From: Blastococcus atacamensis
GTDB lineage: Bacteria > Actinomycetota > Actinomycetes > Mycobacteriales > Geodermatophilaceae
NCBI RefSeq assembly: GCF_002938425.1
Contig: NZ_POQU01000011.1
Span: 1-64,000, forward strand
Reading direction: 5' to 3'
DNA: 64,000 bases
Below the pieces are notes generated by a model. It made no database searches. It was not told where the DNA came from and was given only the letters and a program-made list of their open reading frames with translations. Position 1 is the stretch's first letter. Every line of letters begins with the position of its first letter. A program made the position numbers and the translations under genes. Shown piece after piece: positions 25,030 through 33,994 of the stretch.

Positions 25030-25035
25030 TACCGT
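25030..25035 (+). promoter_or_regulatory. -10 hexamer TACCGT for the AAA+/VWA operon
   Basis: TACCGT is followed by 7 nt and then GTG at 25043. No Shine-Dalgarno is separable from the predicted start site, so leaderless transcription is predicted. Confidence 0.5.
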
Positions 25036-25042
25036 GGCGGGG

Positions 25043-26521
25043 GTGACGGACACGCCCGCACCGGCATCCCCCTCCCCCGCACCCACCACCCTCGGCGAGC
25101 TGCGCGCCAGCGGCGCCACCCCCAGGCCGGTCAAGGCCGAGATCCGCGCGAACCTGCTGGCCCGCCTGGCCGCCGGCGAACCCTCGCTCCCTGGCATGGT
25201 GGGTTTCGAGGACACCGTCCTGCCCGAGGTCGAGCGGGCCCTGATCGCCGGTCACGACCTCGTCCTCCTCGGCGAGCGCGGGCAGGGCAAGACCCGGCTC
25301 ATCCGCACCCTCGTCGGCCTGCTCGACGAGTGGACGCCGGTGCTCGTGGGCAGCGAGCTCAACGAGCACCCGCTGGCCCCGATCAGCGTCTGGGCGCACC
25401 GGCAGATCGCCGAGCACGGCGACGCCACCCCCGTCGGCTGGCTGCATCGCAGCGACCGCTTCGGGGAGAAGCTGGCGACGCCGGACACCAGCGTCGGCGA
25501 CCTCATCGGCGACGTCGACCCGATCAAGGTGGCCGAGGGCCGCACGCTGGGCGACCCCGAGACCGTCCACTACGGCCTGGTCCCGCGCACCAACCGCGGC
25601 ATCTTCAGCGTCAACGAGCTGCCCGACCTCGCCGAGCGCATCCAGGTGGCACTGCTCAACGTGCTGGAGGAGCGCGACATCCAGATCCGCGGCTACCGCG
25701 TCCGGCTGCCGCTGGACCTGCTGCTGGTGGCCAGCGCGAACCCGGAGGACTACACCAACCGCGGCCGGATCATCACCCCGCTCAAGGACCGGTTCGGCGC
25801 CGAGGTGCGCACGCACTACCCGATCGAGCTCGCCAACGAGATCCGCCTGCTGCAGCAGGAGGCGCACACGAGCTGGGTCGGGGTCGACGGCGCCGTCCGG
25901 GCAGGGGACGCCGCCCTCGCCACGCCCGTCATCCCCGGGCACCTGGTGGAGATCGTCGCCCGCTTCACCCGGCTCGTGCGGGAGTCCAGCCACGTCGACC
26001 AGCGCTCGGGCGTGAGCGCCCGGTTCGCCATCGCGGGTCTGGAGACCGTCGCCGCCTCCGCCGTCCGCCGGGCGGCGGTCGCCGGCGAGACCCGGCCCGT
26101 CGCGCGGGTCGTCGACCTGCCGGCGATCGTGCCGGCCAGCCGCGGCAAGGTCGAGTTCGCCGACGCCGGCGCCGACCCGGACGACGACCGCGAGCTGGAG
26201 ATCCTCGACCACCTGCTGCGGCAGGCCACCGCCCAGACCTTCCGTGCCCGGTGCGCGGGACTGGACCTGACCGGGTTGCAGGAGCACTTCACCGGCGGGG
26301 AGACCGTCGAGTCCGGCGAGCTGGTCCCGGCTCCGGCACTGCTGGGCCAGCTGGGCACCATCCCGAAGCTGGCCGAGCTGCTCGGCCGGCTCGGGGTGCC
26401 CGAGGGGGACCATTCCGCCGAGCAGGCCGCGGCCGCGGTGGAGTTCGCCCTGGAGGGCCTCTACCTGACCCGCCGGCTGGCCAAGGACACCGACGGCGGC
26501 CGCACGGTCTACGGGGCCTGA
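25043..26521 (+). CDS. MoxR/magnesium-chelatase-type AAA+ ATPase
   Basis: It has 492 residues. Walker A is LLGERGQGKTRLIR (~residues 76-83). The AAA+ core contains GIFSVNELPDLAERIQVALL (helix-2 type insert), LLLVASANPEDYTNRGRII (sensor 1) and PLKDRFGAEVRTHYP. Such ATPases work with a VWA partner to remodel or insert cofactors into target proteins, and the VWA gene follows directly. The arrangement matches mycobacterial Rv0958-Rv0959. No chlorophyll or cobalamin genes are nearby, so 'magnesium chelatase' should not be taken literally. The start was chosen from the -10 spacing; a TTG at 24995 is less likely. Confidence 0.88.
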   Translation: MTDTPAPASPSPAPTTLGELRASGATPRPVKAEIRANLLARLAAGEPSLPGMVGFEDTVLPEVERALIAGHDLVLLGERGQGKTRLIRTLVGLLDEWTPVLVGSELNEHPLAPISVWAHRQIAEHGDATPVGWLHRSDRFGEKLATPDTSVGDLIGDVDPIKVAEGRTLGDPETVHYGLVPRTNRGIFSVNELPDLAERIQVALLNVLEERDIQIRGYRVRLPLDLLLVASANPEDYTNRGRIITPLKDRFGAEVRTHYPIELANEIRLLQQEAHTSWVGVDGAVRAGDAALATPVIPGHLVEIVARFTRLVRESSHVDQRSGVSARFAIAGLETVAASAVRRAAVAGETRPVARVVDLPAIVPASRGKVEFADAGADPDDDRELEILDHLLRQATAQTFRARCAGLDLTGLQEHFTGGETVESGELVPAPALLGQLGTIPKLAELLGRLGVPEGDHSAEQAAAAVEFALEGLYLTRRLAKDTDGGRTVYGA

Positions 26522-26522
26522 C

Positions 26523-28502
26523 GTGGCGCACCGTGCCCCGAAGGGCTACCGGTACGGGCGGTGGCAGGGCGGGCCCGACCCGCTCGCCCCGCCCTACGAC
26601 CTGGGCAACGCCGTCGACGAGATCGGTGACTCGGTGCTCGGCGGCAGCGGTGTGCGCGAGGCGCTGCGGGAGCTGCTGCGCCGGGGCGCCGAGGGCCGCC
26701 GCGGCCTGGACGAGCTGCGGCGGGCGGTGCGCGACCGGCTGCGCACGGCCCGGAGCGCGGGCCGGATGGACGGCACCCTCCAGGAGGTGCGCGAGCTGCT
26801 CGACCAAGCCGTGGCGGCCGAGCGCCGCGAGCTGTTCCCGGACCCCGACGACGCCGCGCGACTGGCTGAGTCGGAACTCGACGCGCTGCCGGAGGACACC
26901 GCCGGCGCCGTGCGGTCGCTCAAGGACTGGTCGTGGCGCTCGGAGGAGGGACGGCAGGCCTACGAGCAGATCCAGGACCTGCTCCGCCGGGAGGTGCTCG
27001 ACAGCTCCTTCGCGTCCATGAAGCAGTCGCTGGAGAACGCCACGCCCGAGGATCTGCAGGCGGTCAAGGACATGGTCGCCGACCTGTCCCGGCTCGTGGA
27101 CGCGCACAACCGCGGCGAGGACACCGACCAGCAGTTCGCCGACTTCATGGCGCAGCACGGCCAGTTCTTCCCCGACCAGCCCGAGACGGTCGAGGAGCTG
27201 ATCGACTCCCTCGCCCGCCGTGCCGCCGCTCAGGAACGCATGATGGCCGGCCTCTCCCCCGAGCAGCGCGCCGAGCTGGGCGAGCTGATGGCCCAGACGA
27301 TGGAGGACATGGGCCTGGCCAGCGAGATGGCCCACCTCTCCGACGCGCTGCGCCAGGCCCGGCCCGACCTCCCGTGGGGCCAGCGCGGCCAGGTGCCCGA
27401 CGGCGAGCCCTCGCTCGGCCTGGGCGACGCCACGAGCGCCGTCGCCGAGCTCGCCGACCTGGAGGCGCTGTCCAACCAGCTCTCCCAGGGCTATGCGGGC
27501 GCCTCATTGGCCGACGTCGACGAGGAGCTGCTGGAGCGCGCGCTGGGCCGCTCGGCCGCCGACGACCTGACCGCGCTCCGCGAGCTGGAGCGGGAGCTGG
27601 AGCGGCAGGGCTACCTGAACCGCACCGAGGGCAAGCTGGAGCTCTCCCCCAAGGCGGTGCGCCGGCTGGGCGCCACCGCGCTGCGCCGGGTGTTCGCCCA
27701 GCTGGACGCCACCGGGCGCGGCGAGCACGACGTCGCCGACGCGGGATCGGCCGGGGAGCTCACCGGCAGCTCGCGGGAGTGGCGGTTCGGCGACGAGCAG
27801 CCGCTGGACGTCGTCCGCACTGTGAAGAACGCCGTCCTGCGGACGGCGCACGAGCCGCGGACCGGCAGCCGCGTGCAGATCTCCGTCGACGACTTCGAGG
27901 TGGTGGAGACCGAGCGCCGCACCGGTGCCGCGGTCGCCCTGCTCGTCGACCTCTCCTACTCGATGGCGCTGCGCGGCACCTGGGGCGCGGCCAAGTCGAC
28001 GGCGATGGCGCTGCACTCGCTGGTGACCACCCGGTTCCCGCAGGACGCCATCGAGATCATCGGCTTCTCCTCCACCGCCCAGGTGCTGGCACCTGCGACC
28101 CTGGCCGAGCTCAGCGTCGACACCCTGCAGGGCACCAACCTGCAGCACGGCCTGATGCTCGCCCGGCGGTTCCTCGCCAAGCACCGGGACGCCGAGCCGG
28201 TGGTCCTGGTGGTCACCGACGGCGAGCCCACCGCTCACCTCGAGGACGACGGGACGCCGTTCTTCTGCTGGCCGCCGATGCCGGAGACGATCGCGCGCAC
28301 CGTGGCCGAGGTGGAGCGGGTGGCGCGGTCCGGGGCGACGGTCAACGTGTTCGCGCTGGATCCGGACCCGGGGCTGGTCCACTTCGTCCACGATCTGACC
28401 CAGCGGGCCGGTGGCAGGGTGTTCCAGCCCGACGCCGACCGGCTGGGCGAGTACGTCGTCGCCGATTACCTGCGGTCCCGGAGGGGCCGTCGGTCCCGGT
28501 GA
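26523..28502 (+). CDS. VWA-domain (CoxE/ChlD-like) partner of the AAA+ ATPase
   Basis: It has 659 residues. The N-terminal ~430 are helical and highly charged (GYRYGRWQGGPDPLAPPYD at the start). The C-terminal von Willebrand A domain has a complete MIDAS: DLSYSMALRG (DxSxS), then the Thr of LQGTNLQHGLMLA, then VVTDGEPTAH. Metal-dependent ligand binding is therefore expected. The GTG start is 1 nt after the ATPase stop, so the two form an obligate pair. The stop is followed directly by a terminator-like hairpin. The target protein is unknown. Confidence 0.88.
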   Translation: MAHRAPKGYRYGRWQGGPDPLAPPYDLGNAVDEIGDSVLGGSGVREALRELLRRGAEGRRGLDELRRAVRDRLRTARSAGRMDGTLQEVRELLDQAVAAERRELFPDPDDAARLAESELDALPEDTAGAVRSLKDWSWRSEEGRQAYEQIQDLLRREVLDSSFASMKQSLENATPEDLQAVKDMVADLSRLVDAHNRGEDTDQQFADFMAQHGQFFPDQPETVEELIDSLARRAAAQERMMAGLSPEQRAELGELMAQTMEDMGLASEMAHLSDALRQARPDLPWGQRGQVPDGEPSLGLGDATSAVAELADLEALSNQLSQGYAGASLADVDEELLERALGRSAADDLTALRELERELERQGYLNRTEGKLELSPKAVRRLGATALRRVFAQLDATGRGEHDVADAGSAGELTGSSREWRFGDEQPLDVVRTVKNAVLRTAHEPRTGSRVQISVDDFEVVETERRTGAAVALLVDLSYSMALRGTWGAAKSTAMALHSLVTTRFPQDAIEIIGFSSTAQVLAPATLAELSVDTLQGTNLQHGLMLARRFLAKHRDAEPVVLVVTDGEPTAHLEDDGTPFFCWPPMPETIARTVAEVERVARSGATVNVFALDPDPGLVHFVHDLTQRAGGRVFQPDADRLGEYVVADYLRSRRGRRSR

Positions 28503-28560
28503 GGCCTGCTCCCCGGGCCCGGCCCGAGCGTGCGAGGGCTGGGGAGGAGCAGGTCCTTCT
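28503..28560 (+). terminator. Terminator-like hairpin, family copy D
   Basis: It begins at the base after the VWA stop codon. Arms GGCCTGCTCC (28503-28512) and GGAGCAGGTCC (28546-28556) enclose a loop with GAGCGTGCGAG. It shares layout and loop motif with copies at 38690, 40302 and 47655, but the arm bases differ in a compensatory way. Confidence 0.65.
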
Positions 28561-28713
28561 GCTGCGGACCCGGAGGGGTCGCCGGTCGCGCTGACCGGCG
28601 CCCGCGGCCGAGTGGGCAGTTGTCGTCGCCCGCGTCGGCGTGTCCGAGCGTGTCCCCGACCGCAACTGGTCACTCGGCGCGATCGCGACCAGGGCGGGAC
28701 CGGGCAGCGGCGA

Positions 28714-30081
28714 TCAGTCCCCCGGCAGTGGGTGGGAGCCGCTCGAGCTGATCCCCGGGATCTGGCCGGCCCGGAAGGCGTTGACGAACAACCGGTGGTC
28801 CTCCTGGGTCCGCAGCGCGTAGGACCGGGCGAACTCGACCATGTCGGCGACGAACTCCGCACGCCGGTCGCCGATCAGCGCCGTGATCGCCTCCTCCGTC
28901 TGGAACGGCACCAGGGTGTGGTCGCTGTCGGCGTCACCCACGCAGTGCAGCTTCGCCGTCGCCCGGCCCAGCTGGGCCATCACCGGCGCGATCTCCTCGG
29001 GTTCGGTGAGGTCCTCCCAGTCCAGGTCCAGCTCGTAGGGCGAGAGCTCGGCGACGACGAACCCGCGGCCGTCGATCTCGGTGTAGCCCAGGAACTGGGA
29101 GGCGTTGGCCTGCAGCGCGCGCTGGCTCAGCGCCGTCCGGTGGCCCTCGTTCTCGAAGTAGGACCGGATGTCGGGGTCGGTGACCACCCGGCTGGGAGCC
29201 GGCACGTTGCCCTGCTTCAGCGACAGGACGACGTCGTTCTCCAGGGCCTGGTCGTACCCCTCGAGCAGCACGTTGTAGGCCGGCAACCCCGCACTGCCGA
29301 TGCCGAACCCGCCGGTGCCGATCACGTCCTTCACGTCGTAGGTGACCTCGCGGCGCCGCTGACCCTGGGGCACGGTCTCGCGGTAGCGCTCGAGGGCGGC
29401 CAGCACCCGGTCACGCTCCTCGTCGTCGAGCCGGCGGTTCCGCGGCCGGTCGGCGAAGCGTCGCTGATAGCCCTCGATCACCGTCACGCGCTCCAGGAGC
29501 CCGAGGCGGGTACGGGCCGTGGTCTCGAAGATGACCTCGCGCACCGCCCCCTCGGTGTTGTCCGACAGCAGCGCGAAGGAGCGGTCCTCATCGGAGCGGG
29601 TGAACGCCTCGACCTGGTCCAGGTAGGCGTGCAGGTAGCCGCCGAGCAGGTCGCCGATGACGTCGTCCCCCAGCGCCTTGCGCCAGGCCAGCAGCGCGAA
29701 GCTGGCCGCGAACCGGCGCAGGTCCCAGCTCACGTGCCCGAGGTAGGCCTCGTCGAAGTCGTTGACGTCGAAGACGATCCGGCCTGCGCTGTCCATGTAG
29801 GTGCCGAAGTTCTCCGCGTGCAGGTCACCCTGGATCCACACGCGTGACGTCCGCTCGTCACTCCAGCGGTCGTCGAATGCCGCCATGTCCGCGTAGAACA
29901 GGGGCGCACTCCCCCGGTAGAAGGCGAACGGATCGGCCGCCATCTTGCGGAACTTGGTGCGGAAGGCGTCGGCGTCGGCGTCCATGAGCTCGCCGAAGGC
30001 ATCGACGAGGACGCCGACGATCTGCCGCGTGCGTTCGTCGTCGTCTGTGGGAGAGGTCACACCAGCGAGGGAGGAGGCCAC
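28714..30081 (-). CDS. DUF2252 family protein (kinase-fold-like)
   Basis: It has 455 residues. Conserved DUF2252 motifs are FYRGSAPLFYADM, VWIQGDLHAENFG (catalytic-loop-like), VFDVNDFDEAYLG (DFD/DFG-like) and GTGGFGIGSAGLPAYNVLL. The family resembles aminoglycoside-phosphotransferase-like kinases, and its substrates are unknown. The chosen GTG (30081) lies 7 nt after TACGGT. A GTG at 30090 abuts that hexamer and is less likely. Divergent from the SGNH hydrolase gene. Confidence 0.85.
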   Translation of the reverse strand: MASSLAGVTSPTDDDERTRQIVGVLVDAFGELMDADADAFRTKFRKMAADPFAFYRGSAPLFYADMAAFDDRWSDERTSRVWIQGDLHAENFGTYMDSAGRIVFDVNDFDEAYLGHVSWDLRRFAASFALLAWRKALGDDVIGDLLGGYLHAYLDQVEAFTRSDEDRSFALLSDNTEGAVREVIFETTARTRLGLLERVTVIEGYQRRFADRPRNRRLDDEERDRVLAALERYRETVPQGQRRREVTYDVKDVIGTGGFGIGSAGLPAYNVLLEGYDQALENDVVLSLKQGNVPAPSRVVTDPDIRSYFENEGHRTALSQRALQANASQFLGYTEIDGRGFVVAELSPYELDLDWEDLTEPEEIAPVMAQLGRATAKLHCVGDADSDHTLVPFQTEEAITALIGDRRAEFVADMVEFARSYALRTQEDHRLFVNAFRAGQIPGISSSGSHPLPGD

Positions 30082-30088
30082 AGGTCGC

Positions 30089-30094
30089 ACCGTA
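30089..30094 (-). promoter_or_regulatory. -10 hexamer TACGGT for the DUF2252 gene
   Basis: TACGGT then GCGACCT then the GTG at 30081, which is leaderless geometry. It lies 10 bp from the oppositely directed TAACGT, so the two promoters are back to back. Confidence 0.5.
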
Positions 30095-30103
30095 GGGGGC
30101 CGA

Positions 30104-30109
30104 TAACGT
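30104..30109 (+). promoter_or_regulatory. -10 hexamer TAACGT for the SGNH hydrolase gene
   Basis: TAACGT gives a predicted start near 30116 and a ~40-nt leader containing the ribosome site GGACGGAGGG ahead of the ATG at 30156. Confidence 0.4.
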
Positions 30110-30155
30110 CAGTGGTGCCACCAGGGTGCCGACGACCAGGGACGGAGGGACGATC

Positions 30156-31184
30156 ATGCGTACCGACACCGCCCGACTCCTCAGGACCAGCGCCGCCTAC
30201 GGCGGTGGCAGCGTGGGGATCGCCGGGGCGGCCCTGGTCGCCCTCCTCCACGAGGAGGCCCGCGCCGCCCGCCGCAAGGTCGAGGCCCGCACCGACAAGA
30301 CCGACCCCCCGTCCGGCGACGGCGTCTACGGGCGCGGCCGCGGCAAGCCGATCGTGTTCACCGTCCTCGGCGACTCCAGCGCTGTCGGCCTGGGCGTCAC
30401 CCGCTCCTCGCAGACCCCCGGGGTGCTCGTCGCGGCCGGCCTGGCCGAGCTCGCCGAGCGCCCGGTCCGGCTGGTGCGGCTGGCCGTGTCCGGCGCCCGT
30501 GCCCGCGACCTGGAGGCGCAGGTGGACCGAGCCCTGGCCGAGCGCCCGGCCGTCGCGCTGATCATGATCGGCGCCAACGACGTCACCAGTCGGACGCCCA
30601 CCGCCGTCTCGGTCGGCCACCTCACCGACGCCGTCCGCCGGCTCACCGCGGCCGGCTGCGAGGTCGTCGTCGGCACCTGCCCCGACCTGGGCACGATCCG
30701 CCCGATCGCGCAACCGCTGCGCAGCTTCGCCCGCCGGTGGAGCCGCCAGATGGCCGCCGCCCAGACGATCGCCGTCGTCGAGGCCGGAGGCCGCACCATC
30801 TCGCTCGGCTCGCTGCTCGGTCCCGCGTTCGCCTCCGACCACGGCATGTTCAGCAACGACGAGTTCCACCCCAGCGCGGCCGGCTACGCCGCGGCAGCGG
30901 CGGTGCTGCTGCCGGCGGTCGCCGACGCCGTCGGGGTGTGGCCGGCCCCCGCCGGCCGGCGGCTCCGCGCGCTGCGCGGGGAGTCGGTCAAGCCGGTGGC
31001 CCGTGCCGCCGCCCGGGCCGCGAGCCGGCCCGGCACCGAGGTGCAGGCCACCGAGGTCGCCGGCTCCGACACCGGGCCGCGCGGCCCCTGGGCGCTGCTC
31101 CGCCGGCCCCGGCCCACCGACGTCCCGACGCCCGAGGAGGCCGAGCGTGCCGAGACCGAGGCGGAGTCCGCAGGCCTCCGCTGA
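30156..31184 (+). CDS. SGNH/GDSL-family hydrolase
   Basis: Probable esterase or lipase of 342 residues. Block I is VFTVLGDSSAVGLG (catalytic Ser), block III is IMIGANDVTS, and block V is DEFHPSAAGYA (Asp and His of the triad). The N-terminal helix (AYGGGSVGIAGAALVALL) could be a membrane anchor or signal. The C-terminal ~80 residues are Pro/Ala/Glu-rich. A strong ribosome site, GGAGGG, precedes the ATG at 30156. The substrate is unknown. Confidence 0.88.
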   Translation: MRTDTARLLRTSAAYGGGSVGIAGAALVALLHEEARAARRKVEARTDKTDPPSGDGVYGRGRGKPIVFTVLGDSSAVGLGVTRSSQTPGVLVAAGLAELAERPVRLVRLAVSGARARDLEAQVDRALAERPAVALIMIGANDVTSRTPTAVSVGHLTDAVRRLTAAGCEVVVGTCPDLGTIRPIAQPLRSFARRWSRQMAAAQTIAVVEAGGRTISLGSLLGPAFASDHGMFSNDEFHPSAAGYAAAAAVLLPAVADAVGVWPAPAGRRLRALRGESVKPVARAAARAASRPGTEVQATEVAGSDTGPRGPWALLRRPRPTDVPTPEEAERAETEAESAGLR

Positions 31185-31311
31185 GGCGTGACGCGGAGCA
31201 CACCCGCTGCCTCCTCGCTCGACGGCGGGATGCGTCGCGGCTACTCCGGGGTACGTTCCGAGATGACCGATGTCCGGCGACCGTGTCGGACTCCCTCATC
31301 GTGGAGGACCC

Positions 31312-32532
31312 ATGCCCGAAGCCGTCATCGTCTCGACTGCGCGCTCGCCCATCGGCCGCGCGTTCAAGGGGTCGCTCAAGGACATGCGTCCCGACGACCT
31401 CGCCGCCGCCGTCGTCCGTGCCGCGTTGGACAAGGTGCCCGCACTCGACCCCACCGACATCGACGACCTGATGCTCGGCTGCGGCCTCCCCGGCGGAGAG
31501 CAGGGCTACAACATGGGCCGTGTCGTGAGCGTGCTGCTCGGCATGGACCACTTGCCCGGCACGACCATCACCCGCTACTGCTCCTCGTCGCTGCAGACCA
31601 CCCGCATGGCCCTGCACGCCATCAAGGCCGGCGAGGGCGACGTGTTCATCTCGGCCGGCGTCGAGACCGTCTCCCGCTTCGTGAAGGGCAACAGCGACGC
31701 GCTGCCCGACACCCAGAACCCGGTGTTCGCCGACGCGCAGGCCCGCGTGGCGAAGACCGCCGAGAGCGGCGCGGACTCGTGGACCGACCCGCGCGAGAAC
31801 GGCGACGTCCCCGACGTCTACATCGCCATGGGCCAGACCGCCGAGAACCTGGCCCTGCTCAAGGGCGTGTCGCGCCAGGAGATGGACGAGTTCGCCGTCC
31901 GCAGCCAGAACCTCGCCGAGGAGTCGATCAACAACGGCTTCTGGGACCGCGAGATCGTCCCGATCACGACCCCCGACGGCACGGTCGTCACCAAGGACGA
32001 CGGCCCGCGGCCGGGCACCACGCTCGAGGGCATCTCCGGGCTCAAGCCGGTGTTCCGCCCCGACGGCCGGGTCACCGCCGGCAACGCCTGCCCGCTCAAC
32101 GACGGCGCCTCGGCCGTGATCATCATGAGCGACACCAAGGCCGCCGAGCTGGGCCTCACCCCGCTGGCCCGCGTGGTCTCCACCGCGGTCACCGGCCTCT
32201 CGCCGGAGATCATGGGCTACGGCCCGGTCGACGCCTCCCGCCTGGCGCTCAAGCGGGCCGGCATGACCATCGACGACATCGACCTCGTGGAGATCAACGA
32301 GGCCTTCGCCGCCCAGGTCATCCCGAGCTACCGGGACCTGGACATCGACATCGACAAGCTGAACGTGCACGGTGGCGCCATCGCCGTCGGACACCCGTTC
32401 GGCAGCACCGGCGCCCGGATCACCGGCACGCTGATCAACGGCCTCCGGACGAAGGACAAGACCTTCGGCCTGGAGACCATGTGCGTCGGTGGCGGCATGG
32501 GCATGGCGATGGTCCTGGAGCGCCTCTCCTGA
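31312..32532 (+). CDS. Acetyl-CoA C-acyltransferase (thiolase)
   Basis: Catalyses thiolytic cleavage or Claisen condensation of acyl-CoAs in fatty-acid beta-oxidation. It has 406 residues. The nucleophilic Cys is in TITRYCSSSLQTTRMA. The His is in GGAIAVGHPFGSTGARI and the second Cys in METMCVGGGMGMAMVLE, shown as CVGGGMGMAM. GGAG lies 7 nt upstream of the ATG. No beta-oxidation partner is adjacent. Its stop is followed by a strong hairpin. Confidence 0.95.
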   Translation: MPEAVIVSTARSPIGRAFKGSLKDMRPDDLAAAVVRAALDKVPALDPTDIDDLMLGCGLPGGEQGYNMGRVVSVLLGMDHLPGTTITRYCSSSLQTTRMALHAIKAGEGDVFISAGVETVSRFVKGNSDALPDTQNPVFADAQARVAKTAESGADSWTDPRENGDVPDVYIAMGQTAENLALLKGVSRQEMDEFAVRSQNLAEESINNGFWDREIVPITTPDGTVVTKDDGPRPGTTLEGISGLKPVFRPDGRVTAGNACPLNDGASAVIIMSDTKAAELGLTPLARVVSTAVTGLSPEIMGYGPVDASRLALKRAGMTIDDIDLVEINEAFAAQVIPSYRDLDIDIDKLNVHGGAIAVGHPFGSTGARITGTLINGLRTKDKTFGLETMCVGGGMGMAMVLERLS

Positions 32533-32541
32533 CCCCCGACC

Positions 32542-32566
32542 GGGGGCTTCCGCGACGGAAGCCCCC
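32542..32566 (+). terminator. Terminator hairpin after the thiolase gene
   Basis: GGGGGCTTCCG-CGA-CGGAAGCCCCC is an 11-bp perfect stem with a 3-nt loop, starting 9 bp after the stop. Confidence 0.8.
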
Positions 32567-32572
32567 GGACAC

Positions 32573-32612
32573 GACAGTGGCCCGGCCCCCTCAGGGGGAC
32601 CGGGCCACTGTC
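32573..32612 (-). terminator. Second hairpin, probably terminating the Bax-inhibitor-like gene
   Basis: Arms GACAGTGGCCCGG (32573-32585) and CCGGGCCACTGTC (32600-32612), with inner CCCCC/GGGGG pairing around TCA. It is 34 bp beyond the stop of the - strand gene and back to back with the thiolase terminator. Confidence 0.75.
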
Positions 32613-32646
32613 GCTCTCAGACCCCGGCCGGAGCAGGGGTCCGTCG

Positions 32647-33516
32647 TCAGTCGCTCTGCAGGTAGGACAGCAGACGCAGGATCTCCAGGTACAGCCACAC
32701 CACCGTGACCAGCAGGCCGAAGGCGATGTACCAGGCGAACTTCGCCGGGGCGCCGCGGCGGATGGCCTCGTCGGCCATGTCGAAGTCGAGCAGCAGCGAG
32801 AACGCCGCCACACCGATCACGACCAGGCTGAAGATGATGGCCAGCGGGCCTCCGTCACGCAGCCCGAGGCCGCCCTCGACGAAGAAGCCGGCGACCAGGT
32901 TGGCCACGACCAGCACGAGCACGCCGATCAGGGCGGCCATCATCCAGCGGGTGAACTTCGGGGTCACCCGGACGGCGCCGGTCTTGTAGACCACCAGCAT
33001 GCCGGCGAAGACACCGAAGGTGCCGATCAGCGCCTGGGTGACGATGCTGCTGCCGAACTGCAGGCTGAAGGCCTCGCTGATCGCGCCGAGCGCCACGCCG
33101 TAGAGCGCGCCGTAGGCCAGCGTCGCCGCCGGGTTGGCGATCTGCTTGAAGGCGATCACCAGGCCGAGCACGAAGGCGACGAGGACCGCCGGGAGCGCCA
33201 GCCCCCATGCGGCCTGGCCGGGCAGGGCCCACGTGACGGCGGCGGCCAGGACGGTCACCAGGAACGAGAGGCCCGTCTTGGTGACGACGTCGTCCATGGT
33301 CATGTACCGCGTCGCCGGGGTCGTGCCGTAGGGCGACGGAGCTGCGTACTGGTCCTGCGGGGCCGGGGCCCCGTACTGGCCGGGGGCGCCGTACTGGCCC
33401 GGGGCGCCGTACTGCGGCGCGCCGTACTGGGGCGCGTTGCCCCATCCGGCGGACTGCTGGCCGGGGCCGGCGTTGTTCCCGAACCCTCGGCTGAACGCCG
33501 GGTTCTTACTGGGCAT
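32647..33516 (-). CDS. Bax inhibitor-1/YccA-like membrane protein
   Basis: It has 289 residues. A Gln/Tyr/Gly/Pro-rich cytoplasmic N-terminus (~1-75) with GQYGAP repeats is followed by seven hydrophobic segments from ~residue 88. Examples are FLVTVLAAAVTWALPG, LPAVLVAFVLGLVIAF, GTFGVFAGMLVVY and YIAFGLLVTVVWLYLEILRL. BI-1/YccA proteins act as membrane pH/ion leak or protease-modulating factors, and the bacterial role is not settled. The start at 33516 was chosen because GAGGAG is 6 nt upstream. An ATG at 33522 abuts that site. Confidence 0.88.
   Translation of the reverse strand: MPSKNPAFSRGFGNNAGPGQQSAGWGNAPQYGAPQYGAPGQYGAPGQYGAPAPQDQYAAPSPYGTTPATRYMTMDDVVTKTGLSFLVTVLAAAVTWALPGQAAWGLALPAVLVAFVLGLVIAFKQIANPAATLAYGALYGVALGAISEAFSLQFGSSIVTQALIGTFGVFAGMLVVYKTGAVRVTPKFTRWMMAALIGVLVLVVANLVAGFFVEGGLGLRDGGPLAIIFSLVVIGVAAFSLLLDFDMADEAIRRGAPAKFAWYIAFGLLVTVVWLYLEILRLLSYLQSD
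33367..33429 (-). repeat. GQYGAP-encoding tandem repeats
   Basis: Four QYGAP units spaced 15-18 bp (GTACTG at 33373, 33391, 33409 and 33424 on the + strand) lie in the N-terminal tail of the Bax-inhibitor-like protein. Confidence 0.85.
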
Positions 33517-33553
33517 CGTCATCTCCTCGAGAGGACTCACTGGTCGTGGAGCC

Positions 33554-33583
33554 AACCTCGTGCACTCCACTCGGTCTGGTCAA
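33554..33583 (-). promoter_or_regulatory. Promoter of the Bax-inhibitor-like gene
   Basis: -35 TTGACC (33583-33578), 18-bp spacer, -10 GAGGTT (33559-33554). It predicts a ~30-nt leader carrying the GAGGAG ribosome site. Confidence 0.45.
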
Positions 33584-33653
33584 CGCCCGACACGCCGAAA
33601 GCGTTCCGGGGTGGCCCGGCGTCCCCCGGACGGGCCGGCTGCGGTCCCCCTGC

Positions 33654-33947
33654 TCAGGGACGTGGGTTCGTCCGCTGCCAGCGGCGCTCGTCGCGGCGGG
33701 CGCCCTGTCCCGCCCGGCACCGGCGGCAGACCACCTGCACCTCCTCGGCGTGGCGTCCGGACTCCGGCTGGACGTCGGCCCACGGGACGTGCGGGAAGCG
33801 GCCCAGCCGGGACTTGCTGAGCGCGAGCCCGCAGACGGTCTCGTTGCGGCCGCGTTCCCAGGCGTGCACCTCGCCGGAGGGGTAGCGGATCCCGTCGTCG
33901 GGATCGGTCCACTGCCCGGTCGCCGCCACCGCCGCGTTGCCTGCCAT
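33654..33947 (-). CDS. Small conserved-looking protein with C-terminal CxxC
   Basis: It has 97 residues. Recognisable pieces are WTDPDDGIRYPSGEVHAWE, TVCGLALSKSRLGRFPHVPW and VVCRRCRAG near the end, which could bind metal together with upstream Cys/His. I do not know the family. The reading frame continues upstream without a stop, but the ATG at 33947 is the only start that avoids the MMPL gene. Confidence 0.6.
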   Translation of the reverse strand: MAGNAAVAATGQWTDPDDGIRYPSGEVHAWERGRNETVCGLALSKSRLGRFPHVPWADVQPESGRHAEEVQVVCRRCRAGQGARRDERRWQRTNPRP

Positions 33948-33994
33948 GGAACGGGCGTACCCGCATCGCGGCGGATACGCCCGTGCCGGCGAGG

